From: an uncultured Bacillota bacterium
Lineage (GTDB): Bacteria; Bacillota_I; Bacilli_A; RFN20; CAG-449
Reading direction: 5' to 3'
Assembly (NCBI GenBank): GCA_905204225.1
Contig: CAJKZK010000004.1
Coordinates: 1-40,476, forward strand
Length of the DNA: 40,476 nt
The translations under genes and the position numbers were made by a program. Below the pieces are notes generated by a model, which ran no database searches, had not been told where the DNA came from, and saw only the letters and a program-made list of their open reading frames with translations. Each line of letters opens with the position of its first letter. Within the stretch, counting starts at the first letter, position 1. Positions 33,868 through 40,476 of this stretch are shown here, in pieces.

Positions 33868-34525
33868 TGTTTTTAATCTCCAATCTTATTATATCTCGAA
33901 TATATAAACCATCGCTTTCATCTTCAAGAATATCTAAATACATTTTGTTGGCATTATCATTTCTAACTTTTCTATACTCATAAAACTCTTCTTTTTTTGC
34001 AATTTCAAACCCATCATATGTTAAACAAGAAAAAGCATATTGAGATTTTATTACAATTTGTTCTCCAAGTTTTCCAAGTTTCATTGCTTTTGCTAGTTGT
34101 TCAACTGTGATTGAATTATTCAAAAATGATTCAGCATAATCAAAATATGAATCATCTGCTCGATATCCAATAATTACATCATATGCATTTACATTTATCC
34201 CAAAATTATCAATCAAATATTTTTTTGCTCTTTGTGCAACAGGTGTCTTTAATGAAAACAAGCGATGTTCAACCAAAAATGCGATCCAATTTAATATTGT
34301 ATATTCAGAACTATTTAAATTAAGAATTTTTAAATACTCAATATTTAAAATATATTTATTTGCAAAACCATCTTTTAAAGAAGAAACAGCCCATTCTTTT
34401 GCAAGATTAATATCTTTTGTACAATAAAATCCTAAGCCAAAATCATTATTCTTTTTTCCTTCACCAAAAATAGGTTTAATTATATTTTTTTCTGATCCAT
34501 GATAAATTTTAATCTGTTTTTCCAT
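33833..34525 (-). CDS. DUF3990-family putative ADP-ribosyltransferase-like toxin
   Basis: 230 residues. IYHGSEKNII near the N-terminus, NDFGLGFYCTKDINLAKEWA and the later NAYDVIIGYRADDSYFDYAESFL are the standard DUF3990 motifs. The family is predicted to have an ADP-ribosyltransferase fold, with the H-G-S, FYxT and later acidic positions forming the NAD site. It is the first gene of a two-gene toxin-antitoxin operon with its own palindromic operator. The target is unknown. Confidence 0.8.
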   Translation of the reverse strand: MEKQIKIYHGSEKNIIKPIFGEGKKNNDFGLGFYCTKDINLAKEWAVSSLKDGFANKYILNIEYLKILNLNSSEYTILNWIAFLVEHRLFSLKTPVAQRAKKYLIDNFGINVNAYDVIIGYRADDSYFDYAESFLNNSITVEQLAKAMKLGKLGEQIVIKSQYAFSCLTYDGFEIAKKEEFYEYRKVRNDNANKMYLDILEDESDGLYIRDIIRLEIKNNDTRIPRNISK

Positions 34526-34547
34526 TTAATCACCTTATATATAATAG

Positions 34548-34576
34548 ATTATATCACTATAGTGATAGCTATACAA
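34548..34576 (-). promoter_or_regulatory. Autoregulated promoter of the DUF3990 toxin-antitoxin operon
   Basis: Minus strand -35 TTGTAT (34571-34576), 17-base spacer, -10 TATAAT (34548-34553). The spacer contains the perfect 16-bp palindrome TATCACTATAGTGATA (34552-34567), the probable site of the HTH antitoxin. The rest of 34577-34722 is AT-rich without recognisable content. Confidence 0.75.
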
Positions 34577-34722
34577 TTTATTTTTTAAAAATATATCTAA
34601 CTACTTGTATTACCTTCAAATATTATTTGAATTATTAATTTGTAAATTTTGTAATATATAGTAACTAAATTTTGATTAGTATAAAATTCTATGGATTCAA
34701 TTCAACATACTAGAAATATTCG

Positions 34723-34759
34723 AAAAAAAACTCAGCCTTAATTGGCTGGGCCGTTTTTT
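34723..34759. terminator. Intrinsic terminator, usable in both directions, downstream of the GmrSD-like gene
   Basis: CTCAGCC and GGCTGGG pair over seven positions (one G-U) around TTAATT. On the minus strand the stem is followed by eight T, so it ends the transcript of the DUF262/DUF1524 gene; on the plus strand six T follow after a CCG. Confidence 0.8.
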
Positions 34760-34773
34760 AGTTCTAACTTAAT

Positions 34774-37083
34774 TTATTTTATATAAATTACAAAATCAGT
34801 AACCCCAAATTCATCAAGCAAAGCTTTTATAAATTGGCCAAGGTCTTTGCCACTACCATGCAACTCAACAGCAACACCTTTTATATCTGTGTCTTTGCCA
34901 TTTCTCATTGACTGGATTAATGGTTCGGTATCATCGGCATAAAATAAGCGTCCATAAAAATTGTTTTGAGCCAAAACAATTAATTTTTCATGACTTAGTC
35001 GATCCATTTCTTTTATAGCAAACAGGGCAACATCAACATAATGTACGCAAGGATACTTGTTTCCGTTATATTCGATAAGAACAGGTTTTTTGCTTGTTAA
35101 TGAATTAAGCTTTCCGTTGGCAAGATTAATCTTAGTGCTACTTTCAATTTTTTGACTCTCGATTTTTTGTTCTAATTCGATTGACCATACACCAGAAATT
35201 TTTTTCAAATTGTCTTTAGACCAAATATCTAATGCCATAGCTTGATACAAACACTGTCTTTCCAAAATCTCATTCTTACCGAAATTAAGATAGTATCTGA
35301 AAGCATATCCTTTCGATTCGCAAAAATCAAGGAATTTTGGATTGTTTTGATAGCAATCCTCATGGAAAGATTGGGCGATTATATTATTCTGTAAATAATA
35401 TTTTCTTTTATCGAAATACGCCATATCTTGATAACTTCTATTTTTATCAAGTTTAAGAAGGATTAAATTACCAAGTTTCCATCTGAAAGTGTTGAATTCT
35501 TCAAGTGACGCAAACCCTGTTCGATAATCTTCAAATTTATCAGGAATAACATGTTCTCTATCGTAAGAATTTTTAACCTTCCTATTGACATAAGAGTCGA
35601 ACAAAGATTGGTTTCCAGTTTGAACGTCAACGTAGTCTGTGAATCTAGCTAAGACTCCAAGAATATATCTACCTGTGAATTGATTCCAAGAAAAACCATT
35701 ACCATTATCTGCTTCGGTTATACCAGTCAACTGAAGATCCATGTCTCTCAATTTATAAGTCAAGAAAACGGTCAATTCATCAAGTGGCAAGCCGCGAATA
35801 GCCTTAATTGTTGAAAATAAATCAGCTTTATTTGTGTTCCAGTTAAGTTTTGCAAAATTAAATAATCTCCTTGCTGAATAGCAATCGATATAAGCTGCAA
35901 CTAGTTTAATCTTCTTGTTTATAATCTCTTCTGAATCACTAGAGTTCAAAGCAGAAATAATGAACATGTATTGGTAATTCAGGTCCTTATCAGCGTTGTA
36001 AAAAACTTCTTCAAATCCTGCTGTATAGACATTTGAATATTTTTTTAATCTAAGATAGATTTCTGCATAAAACTTAAATTCGACAGTAATAAAATTTTTG
36101 AAATCATCAGATTTAATAAGGCCGATTTGAGAATGATGCTGTCTTACCCATTCATGAAACTCCCTACCGATTATTTCGTAATCTTGATCTTTTGCATCCT
36201 TTTTACCTTCACGGATTTTCTGAGCATATTTGGCTCTAATCCAAGTAAATAAAAAATTGACATCTTCTGTATTGAAAGAGCCGTCTAGCTCGTCTCCAGA
36301 ACTCTGTTTTAATTTAAGAACGGTATCCTTCCAAATATCATTTGCTTTATTTCGTTCGACATCATCTTTTATTTCCGATAAGAGATAACCTTTTAACATT
36401 TCAGAAGTATTAAGGCTAAGCCCTCTATCATTCATAGAAACAAATACTTTATGAGCGTCTTGCTCGCTTGGAGTCGTTATCTTTATAAAAATAATTTTAT
36501 ACACTATCCAACAAGCAAAAAGAGAAATTTTATCACCATCACCACAGAAATATTCTTCCAGTAGTTCAAGCAAATCGGCGTATCTCAAGCAGATGTTTTT
36601 CACACTTTCGACAGATGATGAAGAATTATATTTTTGTCCGTTGTACAAAGTGTTAAGACAAGAGTTCCACTCTTCGACATTGATATTGAAACTTAGTTTG
36701 TTCATTCTTGAGCTGTATATCAAGGAACTAACATCCTGAAATCCAATGCCTGAATCAGGATATTTTTTATGCAAATTATTTAGAGCAATAAGTAATAGAC
36801 TCATAGATGTAAGTCTTTGCTGACCATCAATAATGGATTTCACATCTTGACTTCCAGTGACAATAATCGTGCCCATATAGTAATAATCGAATTTCTCGAT
36901 ATCAGTAAGTTCAACGGCCTTTTCACGTTCAAAAGAGTCATCAAAAGAATTTGTCAAATCTTCTATTAATTGTTCTACTTGCTTTCTTCCCCACCTGTAC
37001 TCTCTTTGATAATAATTAACTGAATACTTTTTGTTGCTTAGTATATCCTCTAACGTAAGTGAATTTTCTATACGTTCTTTCAT
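34774..37083 (-). CDS. GmrSD-like type IV restriction protein (DUF262 and DUF1524)
   Basis: 769 residues. The N-terminal DUF262 domain (about 1-270) has YYQREYRWGRKQ near 24 and SIIDGQQRLTSMSLLL near 84, the nucleotide-binding ParB-like loop. The DUF1524 HNH-type nuclease part lies near 500-560 (YDREHVIPDKF, then LGNLILLKLDKNRSYQ). The C-terminal 100 residues form a small unknown domain. GmrSD enzymes cut phage DNA with modified, often glucosylated, cytosines in an NTP-dependent way. TAGGAGG precedes the start. The gene appears more GC-rich (single 60-base lines near 33%) than the Trk genes beside it (near 20%), suggesting separate acquisition. Confidence 0.88.
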   Translation of the reverse strand: MKERIENSLTLEDILSNKKYSVNYYQREYRWGRKQVEQLIEDLTNSFDDSFEREKAVELTDIEKFDYYYMGTIIVTGSQDVKSIIDGQQRLTSMSLLLIALNNLHKKYPDSGIGFQDVSSLIYSSRMNKLSFNINVEEWNSCLNTLYNGQKYNSSSSVESVKNICLRYADLLELLEEYFCGDGDKISLFACWIVYKIIFIKITTPSEQDAHKVFVSMNDRGLSLNTSEMLKGYLLSEIKDDVERNKANDIWKDTVLKLKQSSGDELDGSFNTEDVNFLFTWIRAKYAQKIREGKKDAKDQDYEIIGREFHEWVRQHHSQIGLIKSDDFKNFITVEFKFYAEIYLRLKKYSNVYTAGFEEVFYNADKDLNYQYMFIISALNSSDSEEIINKKIKLVAAYIDCYSARRLFNFAKLNWNTNKADLFSTIKAIRGLPLDELTVFLTYKLRDMDLQLTGITEADNGNGFSWNQFTGRYILGVLARFTDYVDVQTGNQSLFDSYVNRKVKNSYDREHVIPDKFEDYRTGFASLEEFNTFRWKLGNLILLKLDKNRSYQDMAYFDKRKYYLQNNIIAQSFHEDCYQNNPKFLDFCESKGYAFRYYLNFGKNEILERQCLYQAMALDIWSKDNLKKISGVWSIELEQKIESQKIESSTKINLANGKLNSLTSKKPVLIEYNGNKYPCVHYVDVALFAIKEMDRLSHEKLIVLAQNNFYGRLFYADDTEPLIQSMRNGKDTDIKGVAVELHGSGKDLGQFIKALLDEFGVTDFVIYIK

Positions 37084-37276
37084 TAGTGTTCCTCCTAAAA
37101 TATTTCTTCAATATTAGCAATTAAATTATTAATTTAGCATTTAATGATAATTAAAACAGACCACTACTCATCATTTCTGACTTTCCTGAATTTATATTAT
37201 TTTTCCTAATCTTTATTAATAACCCTATAAAAAGAAAAAATTGCTGATATTTTGTATCAGTTATACTTTACTCTAT

Positions 37277-37350
37277 TGGAGCAGGTAACGGGAATCGAAC
37301 CCGCATAATTTGCTTGGGAAGCAAAAATTCTGCCATTAAATTATACCTGC
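37277..37350 (-). tRNA. tRNA-Gly (anticodon CCC)
   Basis: The minus strand folds as a full cloverleaf: acceptor GCAGGTA/TACCTGC, a short D arm, anticodon stem TTTGC/GCAAA with loop TTCCCAA (anticodon CCC, reading GGG), four-base variable loop, T arm GCGGG/CCCGT with TTCGATT, discriminator T and encoded CCA. The defence island ends about 190 bases away; no duplicate of the tRNA 3' end was noticed elsewhere in the window. Confidence 0.93.
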
Positions 37351-37420
37351 ATTATCTTTAACAATTAATATTTTATCTTTAATATATTTGTAATTCAACT
37401 AAAGTTATTGTTTTTTACCT

Positions 37421-37468
37421 TATATTTTATATAAAATATATAAAGTAAAACTAATTTTGGTTTTACTT
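37421..37468 (+). promoter_or_regulatory. Palindrome and hairpin in the trkH 5' region
   Basis: A perfect 20-base AT-only palindrome (37421-37440) is followed by a 9-bp hairpin, AAGTAAAAC/GTTTTACTT (37443-37468), directly before the AGGAG of trkH. They could be an operator and an RNA stem limiting access to the RBS. In such AT-rich DNA some self-complementarity is expected by chance. Confidence 0.35.
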
Positions 37469-37478
37469 AGGAGAAAAC

Positions 37479-38810
37479 ATGAATAAGAAATTAAAAAATA
37501 AAATTCGTCTTTCACCATTCATTTTTATTTTTTTATCATTTTTGATTGTTATTTTTATTGGATCATTTTTATTATGGTTACCTATATCTCAAACAGATAA
37601 TAAGTTATCATATATAGATTCTTTATTTTTATCTACTTCTGCAATATGTGTTACAGGATTAACTCCTGTAAGTAATTTAGCAGAACATTTAAATATTTTT
37701 GGTAGGGTAATTTTAGCTATTTTAATTGAAATAGGTGGTTTAGGTATTGTATCTATAATGATGTTTATTGCTATCTTATTTGGTTTTAAAATTACATTTA
37801 ATCAACGTTCATTATTAAAAGAAGCTTTAAATCAAAATGAAGTCGGTGGAATAGTAAATATGTTAATTAAAATTGTTACTACTGCTTTAATTATTCAATT
37901 TATTGGTTTTATTTTAAATTTTATTAGTTTATATTTTATTGAGCATTTATCTTTAGCTGAATCTATTGGGTATGGTTTATTTCATGCAATATCATCATTT
38001 AATAATGCTGGATTTGATTTATTTGGTTCTAGTTCATTAATAAATTATTCAAATAATTATTTATTTATGTTCTCAATATGTTTAATGATTTTTTTAGGTG
38101 GTATTGGTTTTATTGTTATTTTTGATATTATTCAAAAAAGAAGTCTTAGAAAATTATCATTACATTCAAAAATAGTTTTAACCATGTCTATTATCTTATT
38201 AGTGGTAGGTGCTTTATTAATTAAGTTATTAAATTTTGATTCAATATCTTTACATGACGCGATATTTTTATCATTTTCATTAAGAACTGCTGGATTTACT
38301 ACAGTTGATTTAAATAATTTATCATTAGCTAGTCAAATAATTATGTTTATATTTATGTTTGTAGGAGCAGGGTCGGCATCAACTGGTGGAGGAATTAAAG
38401 TATCAACATTTTTTGTTTTAATTCTTGCCTTTAAAAATTATGCTCAAGGTAATAAAGATATTCATGTATTTAAAAGACAAATACCTAATGATCAAGTTTC
38501 AAAAGCATTTATATTAACTTCATTTTCAACATTTTTTATTATTATAATATCTACTATAATTGCTACTATTGAAAAAAATAATTTTAATTTATTACAAATA
38601 TTTTTTGAAGTTGTTTCTAGCTTTGGAACTGTAGGATTATCATTAAGTGTTACTCCATTATTAAGTAGCTTATCAAAATTAGTTATATGTGTTACTATGT
38701 TTACAGGTAGACTTGGTCCACTTCTATTTATTTCATTATTCCATAAAAAGCATGAAGTAATTAAAAAAGATCAAGTTGGATTTGTTGAAGAAAATGTTAT
38801 TATAGGGTAG
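37479..38810 (+). CDS. ktrB: Potassium uptake channel subunit TrkH/KtrB
   Basis: 443 residues, usual KtrB length, with about ten membrane segments. The four selectivity-filter loops are visible: STSAICVTGLTPV near 52, HAISSFNNAGFDLF near 170, SLRTAGFTTVD near 268 and EVVSSFGTVGLSLSV near 380. The loop SASTGGGIKVSTF is also characteristic. The dimeric channel lies in the cell membrane and imports K+, probably with Na+, under gating by the cytosolic KtrA ring. AGGAG precedes the ATG; ktrA follows after nine bases. Confidence 0.93.
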   Translation: MNKKLKNKIRLSPFIFIFLSFLIVIFIGSFLLWLPISQTDNKLSYIDSLFLSTSAICVTGLTPVSNLAEHLNIFGRVILAILIEIGGLGIVSIMMFIAILFGFKITFNQRSLLKEALNQNEVGGIVNMLIKIVTTALIIQFIGFILNFISLYFIEHLSLAESIGYGLFHAISSFNNAGFDLFGSSSLINYSNNYLFMFSICLMIFLGGIGFIVIFDIIQKRSLRKLSLHSKIVLTMSIILLVVGALLIKLLNFDSISLHDAIFLSFSLRTAGFTTVDLNNLSLASQIIMFIFMFVGAGSASTGGGIKVSTFFVLILAFKNYAQGNKDIHVFKRQIPNDQVSKAFILTSFSTFFIIIISTIIATIEKNNFNLLQIFFEVVSSFGTVGLSLSVTPLLSSLSKLVICVTMFTGRLGPLLFISLFHKKHEVIKKDQVGFVEENVIIG

Positions 38811-38819
38811 GAGGATTAT

Positions 38820-39479
38820 ATGAAAAAAAGTTTTGCAATCATTGGTTTAGGTAGATTTGGGTTATCTTTAATTGAAGAATTATCTAAATATACAAATGAT
38901 ATTATTGGTATTGATACTGATATGGATGCAGTAAAAACTGCTTCCCATATTATTGAACAAGCTTATCAAGCTGATTCAAGTTCTGAAAAAGCATTAAGAA
39001 GTATAGGTGTACAAAATGCCGATCATGCAGTCATATCTTTTGGTGAAAATTTTGAAGGAACAATCATGACATATGTTACTTTAAAAAATTTAGGTATTAA
39101 AGATATTACTGTTAGATGTGATAAAGATAATTATGTTCCTATTTTGGAGAAATTAGGCGTTAAAGATATTATTTCTCCAACAAAAATAGCAGGTGCAAAA
39201 TTAGCTACTAGAATATCTGCACCTGACTTTGTTGATTATTTTGAATTAGCAAATGATTATTGTGTTGTAGATTTATCTGTTCCAAATACATTTAAAGAAA
39301 AAAAGATATTTGAAATTGATGCTCGTAATAAATTTGATGTGAACTTATTATTAATAAGAAGAAACAATTTTTCTATCAACCCTAAAGCTAATGATGAAAT
39401 ATTACCTGGTGATGAATTATTTGTTTTTGGTAAATCAAAAAATATTACTGAATTAGGAAATTATTTAAAACAAAATTAA
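38820..39479 (+). CDS. ktrA: Potassium uptake regulatory subunit TrkA/KtrA (RCK protein)
   Basis: 219 residues: an RCK_N Rossmann domain with nucleotide-binding FAIIGLGRFGLSL at residues 4-16 and an acidic IGIDTD end of beta-2, then an RCK_C domain (about 135-219) ending in NDEILPGDELFVFG. It forms the octameric cytosolic ring that gates KtrB in response to ATP/ADP, and in Bacillota the RCK_C domain also binds c-di-AMP. GGAGG precedes the ATG. Its stop overlaps that of the convergent downstream gene. Confidence 0.93.
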   Translation: MKKSFAIIGLGRFGLSLIEELSKYTNDIIGIDTDMDAVKTASHIIEQAYQADSSSEKALRSIGVQNADHAVISFGENFEGTIMTYVTLKNLGIKDITVRCDKDNYVPILEKLGVKDIISPTKIAGAKLATRISAPDFVDYFELANDYCVVDLSVPNTFKEKKIFEIDARNKFDVNLLLIRRNNFSINPKANDEILPGDELFVFGKSKNITELGNYLKQN

Positions 39480-40201
39480 TAATCCATTTTGTTATCAATA
39501 TCTAAAATACGAATGAAATATGATGTAGAATAATCTAAATAAACTACATCATTTTTTTTATGACTAATTAACAATCTATATTTATTTAAAGATAATTTAT
39601 TAATCCCATTCGCATGACTAGGTAAAACAATTCTAGCCACTTTTACTTCATTATCTACACTATCCATATAAGTAATTTTACTACCTAAACAAACTATATC
39701 ATCATCTTTAACAATTTTATAAAGATTAATAATTGACATTATTTCTAAAATTTGTTTAACAAATTTACCTTCTGAATCAGCATCTAAATAATCTTTTAAA
39801 CTATTATATAAATACATATGATAATCAATAGTGATTAATAATAATTTTCTTTCTTCTTTTGACATTTTTTCATATTTTAATATTTGATTATATCTATATT
39901 TTAATTGAGAATAAACTACTTCAAAAAATTCATAAAATAAATTTTTATCACTATAATGACTTGCTTGCATCATAAGATTCTTTTTATCGATTAAATTTAC
40001 CATTGATTTAATATTATATTCTTCTATAAATTCATCAGTAAAAATATTATTTAAACCAACAATTTTACTAACAAATGAAATTGCTAAATAAATATTGTCA
40101 TCACTTAAATCAAGTTTATTACCTTTTTTAACTTTTGAATAAATCTCTTCTAATTCATCTAATGTTTTTTTATAATACGCTATTATTTCTTTATCTAACA
40201 T
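39476..40201 (-). CDS. Unknown protein with GreA/Rnk-like C-terminal domain
   Basis: 241 residues. The first 160 are helical and Lys/Tyr/Leu-rich without recognisable motif. The last 70 (VCLGSKITYMDS, VARIVLPSHANGINKLSLNK, then HKKNDVVYLDYS and FIRILDID) resemble the FKBP-like C-terminal domain shared by GreA/GreB and Rnk, including the G-S start, an S-x-x-x-L segment and K-x-D-V-V. There is no GreA coiled-coil tip, so transcript-cleavage activity is not expected. It may bind RNA polymerase or another partner. The gene is convergent with ktrA, overlapping at the stop codons. The assignment is tentative. Confidence 0.6.
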   Translation of the reverse strand: MLDKEIIAYYKKTLDELEEIYSKVKKGNKLDLSDDNIYLAISFVSKIVGLNNIFTDEFIEEYNIKSMVNLIDKKNLMMQASHYSDKNLFYEFFEVVYSQLKYRYNQILKYEKMSKEERKLLLITIDYHMYLYNSLKDYLDADSEGKFVKQILEIMSIINLYKIVKDDDIVCLGSKITYMDSVDNEVKVARIVLPSHANGINKLSLNKYRLLISHKKNDVVYLDYSTSYFIRILDIDNKMDY

Positions 40202-40312
40202 TTTTTTAACCCCGTCAGCTATTAATTATCCTAACATAAATTTAAAACAACTTCCATAGAAGATTGTAAGAAATTAAAAATTAAAATATACTATTATAAA
40301 AGAGGATTGAAA

Positions 40313-40476
40313 ATGAACATTTTAGTAACACTTAATAAAAATTATTTACCATATCTAATTAGTTTAATAAGATCTATTAATGATAATAATAAAAATACAT
40401 TATTTGATTTTTATATTTTTTCTAATGATATTACATTAAAAGATATTAAAAAATATGATAATTATTTAGATAAAAC
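40313..40476 (+). CDS. Glycosyltransferase family 8 protein (start only)
   Basis: The frame runs from the ATG at 40313 (AGAGGATTG upstream) to the window edge, 54 codons. It begins MNILVTLNKNYLPYLISL, followed by RSINDNN and FDFYIFSNDI, the usual opening of GT8 glycosyltransferases (first Rossmann strand and helix). The catalytic DXD motif lies outside the window. Likely role: transfer of a sugar from UDP- or CMP-sugar during cell-envelope polysaccharide synthesis. Confidence 0.75.
   Translation, partial: MNILVTLNKNYLPYLISLIRSINDNNKNTLFDFYIFSNDITLKDIKKYDNYLDK

Noticed and set aside
37277..37350. tRNA-Gly as integration (attB/attL) site of the island
   Set aside because: I found no second copy of the tRNA 3' end near 4.8-5.0 kb or elsewhere in the window and no intact integrase; only adjacency supports it.
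1..40476. CRISPR arrays, insertion sequences, complete prophage genes
   Set aside because: No regularly spaced repeats, transposase genes or phage structural genes were seen.

Overview
The window comes from a very AT-rich bacterial chromosome, most likely an uncultured anaerobic low-GC Bacillota (Bacilli or Mollicutes-like gut lineage). This is inferred from composition, strong AGGAGG ribosome binding sites, an A-type flavodiiron protein, a fluoride riboswitch and a KtrAB-type potassium system. Trp is read from TGG throughout and stops are almost all TAA or TAG, so the standard bacterial code fits and Mycoplasma code 4 does not.

Layout. (1) 1-4.8 kb: a partial secreted GH3 glycosidase, a cation/proton antiporter under a fluoride riboswitch, a Nudix hydrolase, a flavodiiron protein and an HTH membrane protein. 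(2) 5.0-16.9 kb: a tightly coupled seven-gene operon that I cannot match to a named system. In transcription order it encodes an unknown protein, a giant Upf1-like SF1 helicase, a HEPN-type protein, a coiled-coil protein, a ClpB-like AAA+ ATPase, a small radical-SAM protein and an RNase III-like protein. A candidate structured leader RNA with its own promoter and terminator precedes it. (3) 16.9-32.4 kb: a small autoregulated HTH gene, then a complete type 1 BREX operon (brxA, brxB, brxC, pglX, pglZ, brxL). The operon continues into a membrane/zinc-finger protein and an AbiTii-type protein interrupted by one in-frame TGA. (4) 32.4-37.1 kb: relics of a tyrosine recombinase and an HsdS subunit, a DUF3990/HTH toxin-antitoxin pair and a GmrSD-like (DUF262/DUF1524) type IV restriction protein. 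(5) 37.2-40.5 kb: tRNA-Gly(CCC), trkH/ktrB, trkA/ktrA, a protein with a GreA/Rnk-like C-terminus and the start of a GT8 glycosyltransferase. Regions 2-4 form one defence island of about 32 kb between housekeeping genes and the tRNA.

The most striking observations are two G9 tracts. One lies inside pglX at the junction between methyltransferase and target-recognition region; loss of one G would place a TAA two bases before an in-frame ATG for the recognition module. pglX itself is divided by stop codons into three in-phase ORFs, with a second free-standing recognition cassette between the N-terminal and C-terminal parts. The other G9 tract lies in the -35/-10 spacer of the GH3 promoter. Together these suggest a BREX system whose specificity and assembly can be switched, beside an undescribed RNA-centred operon.
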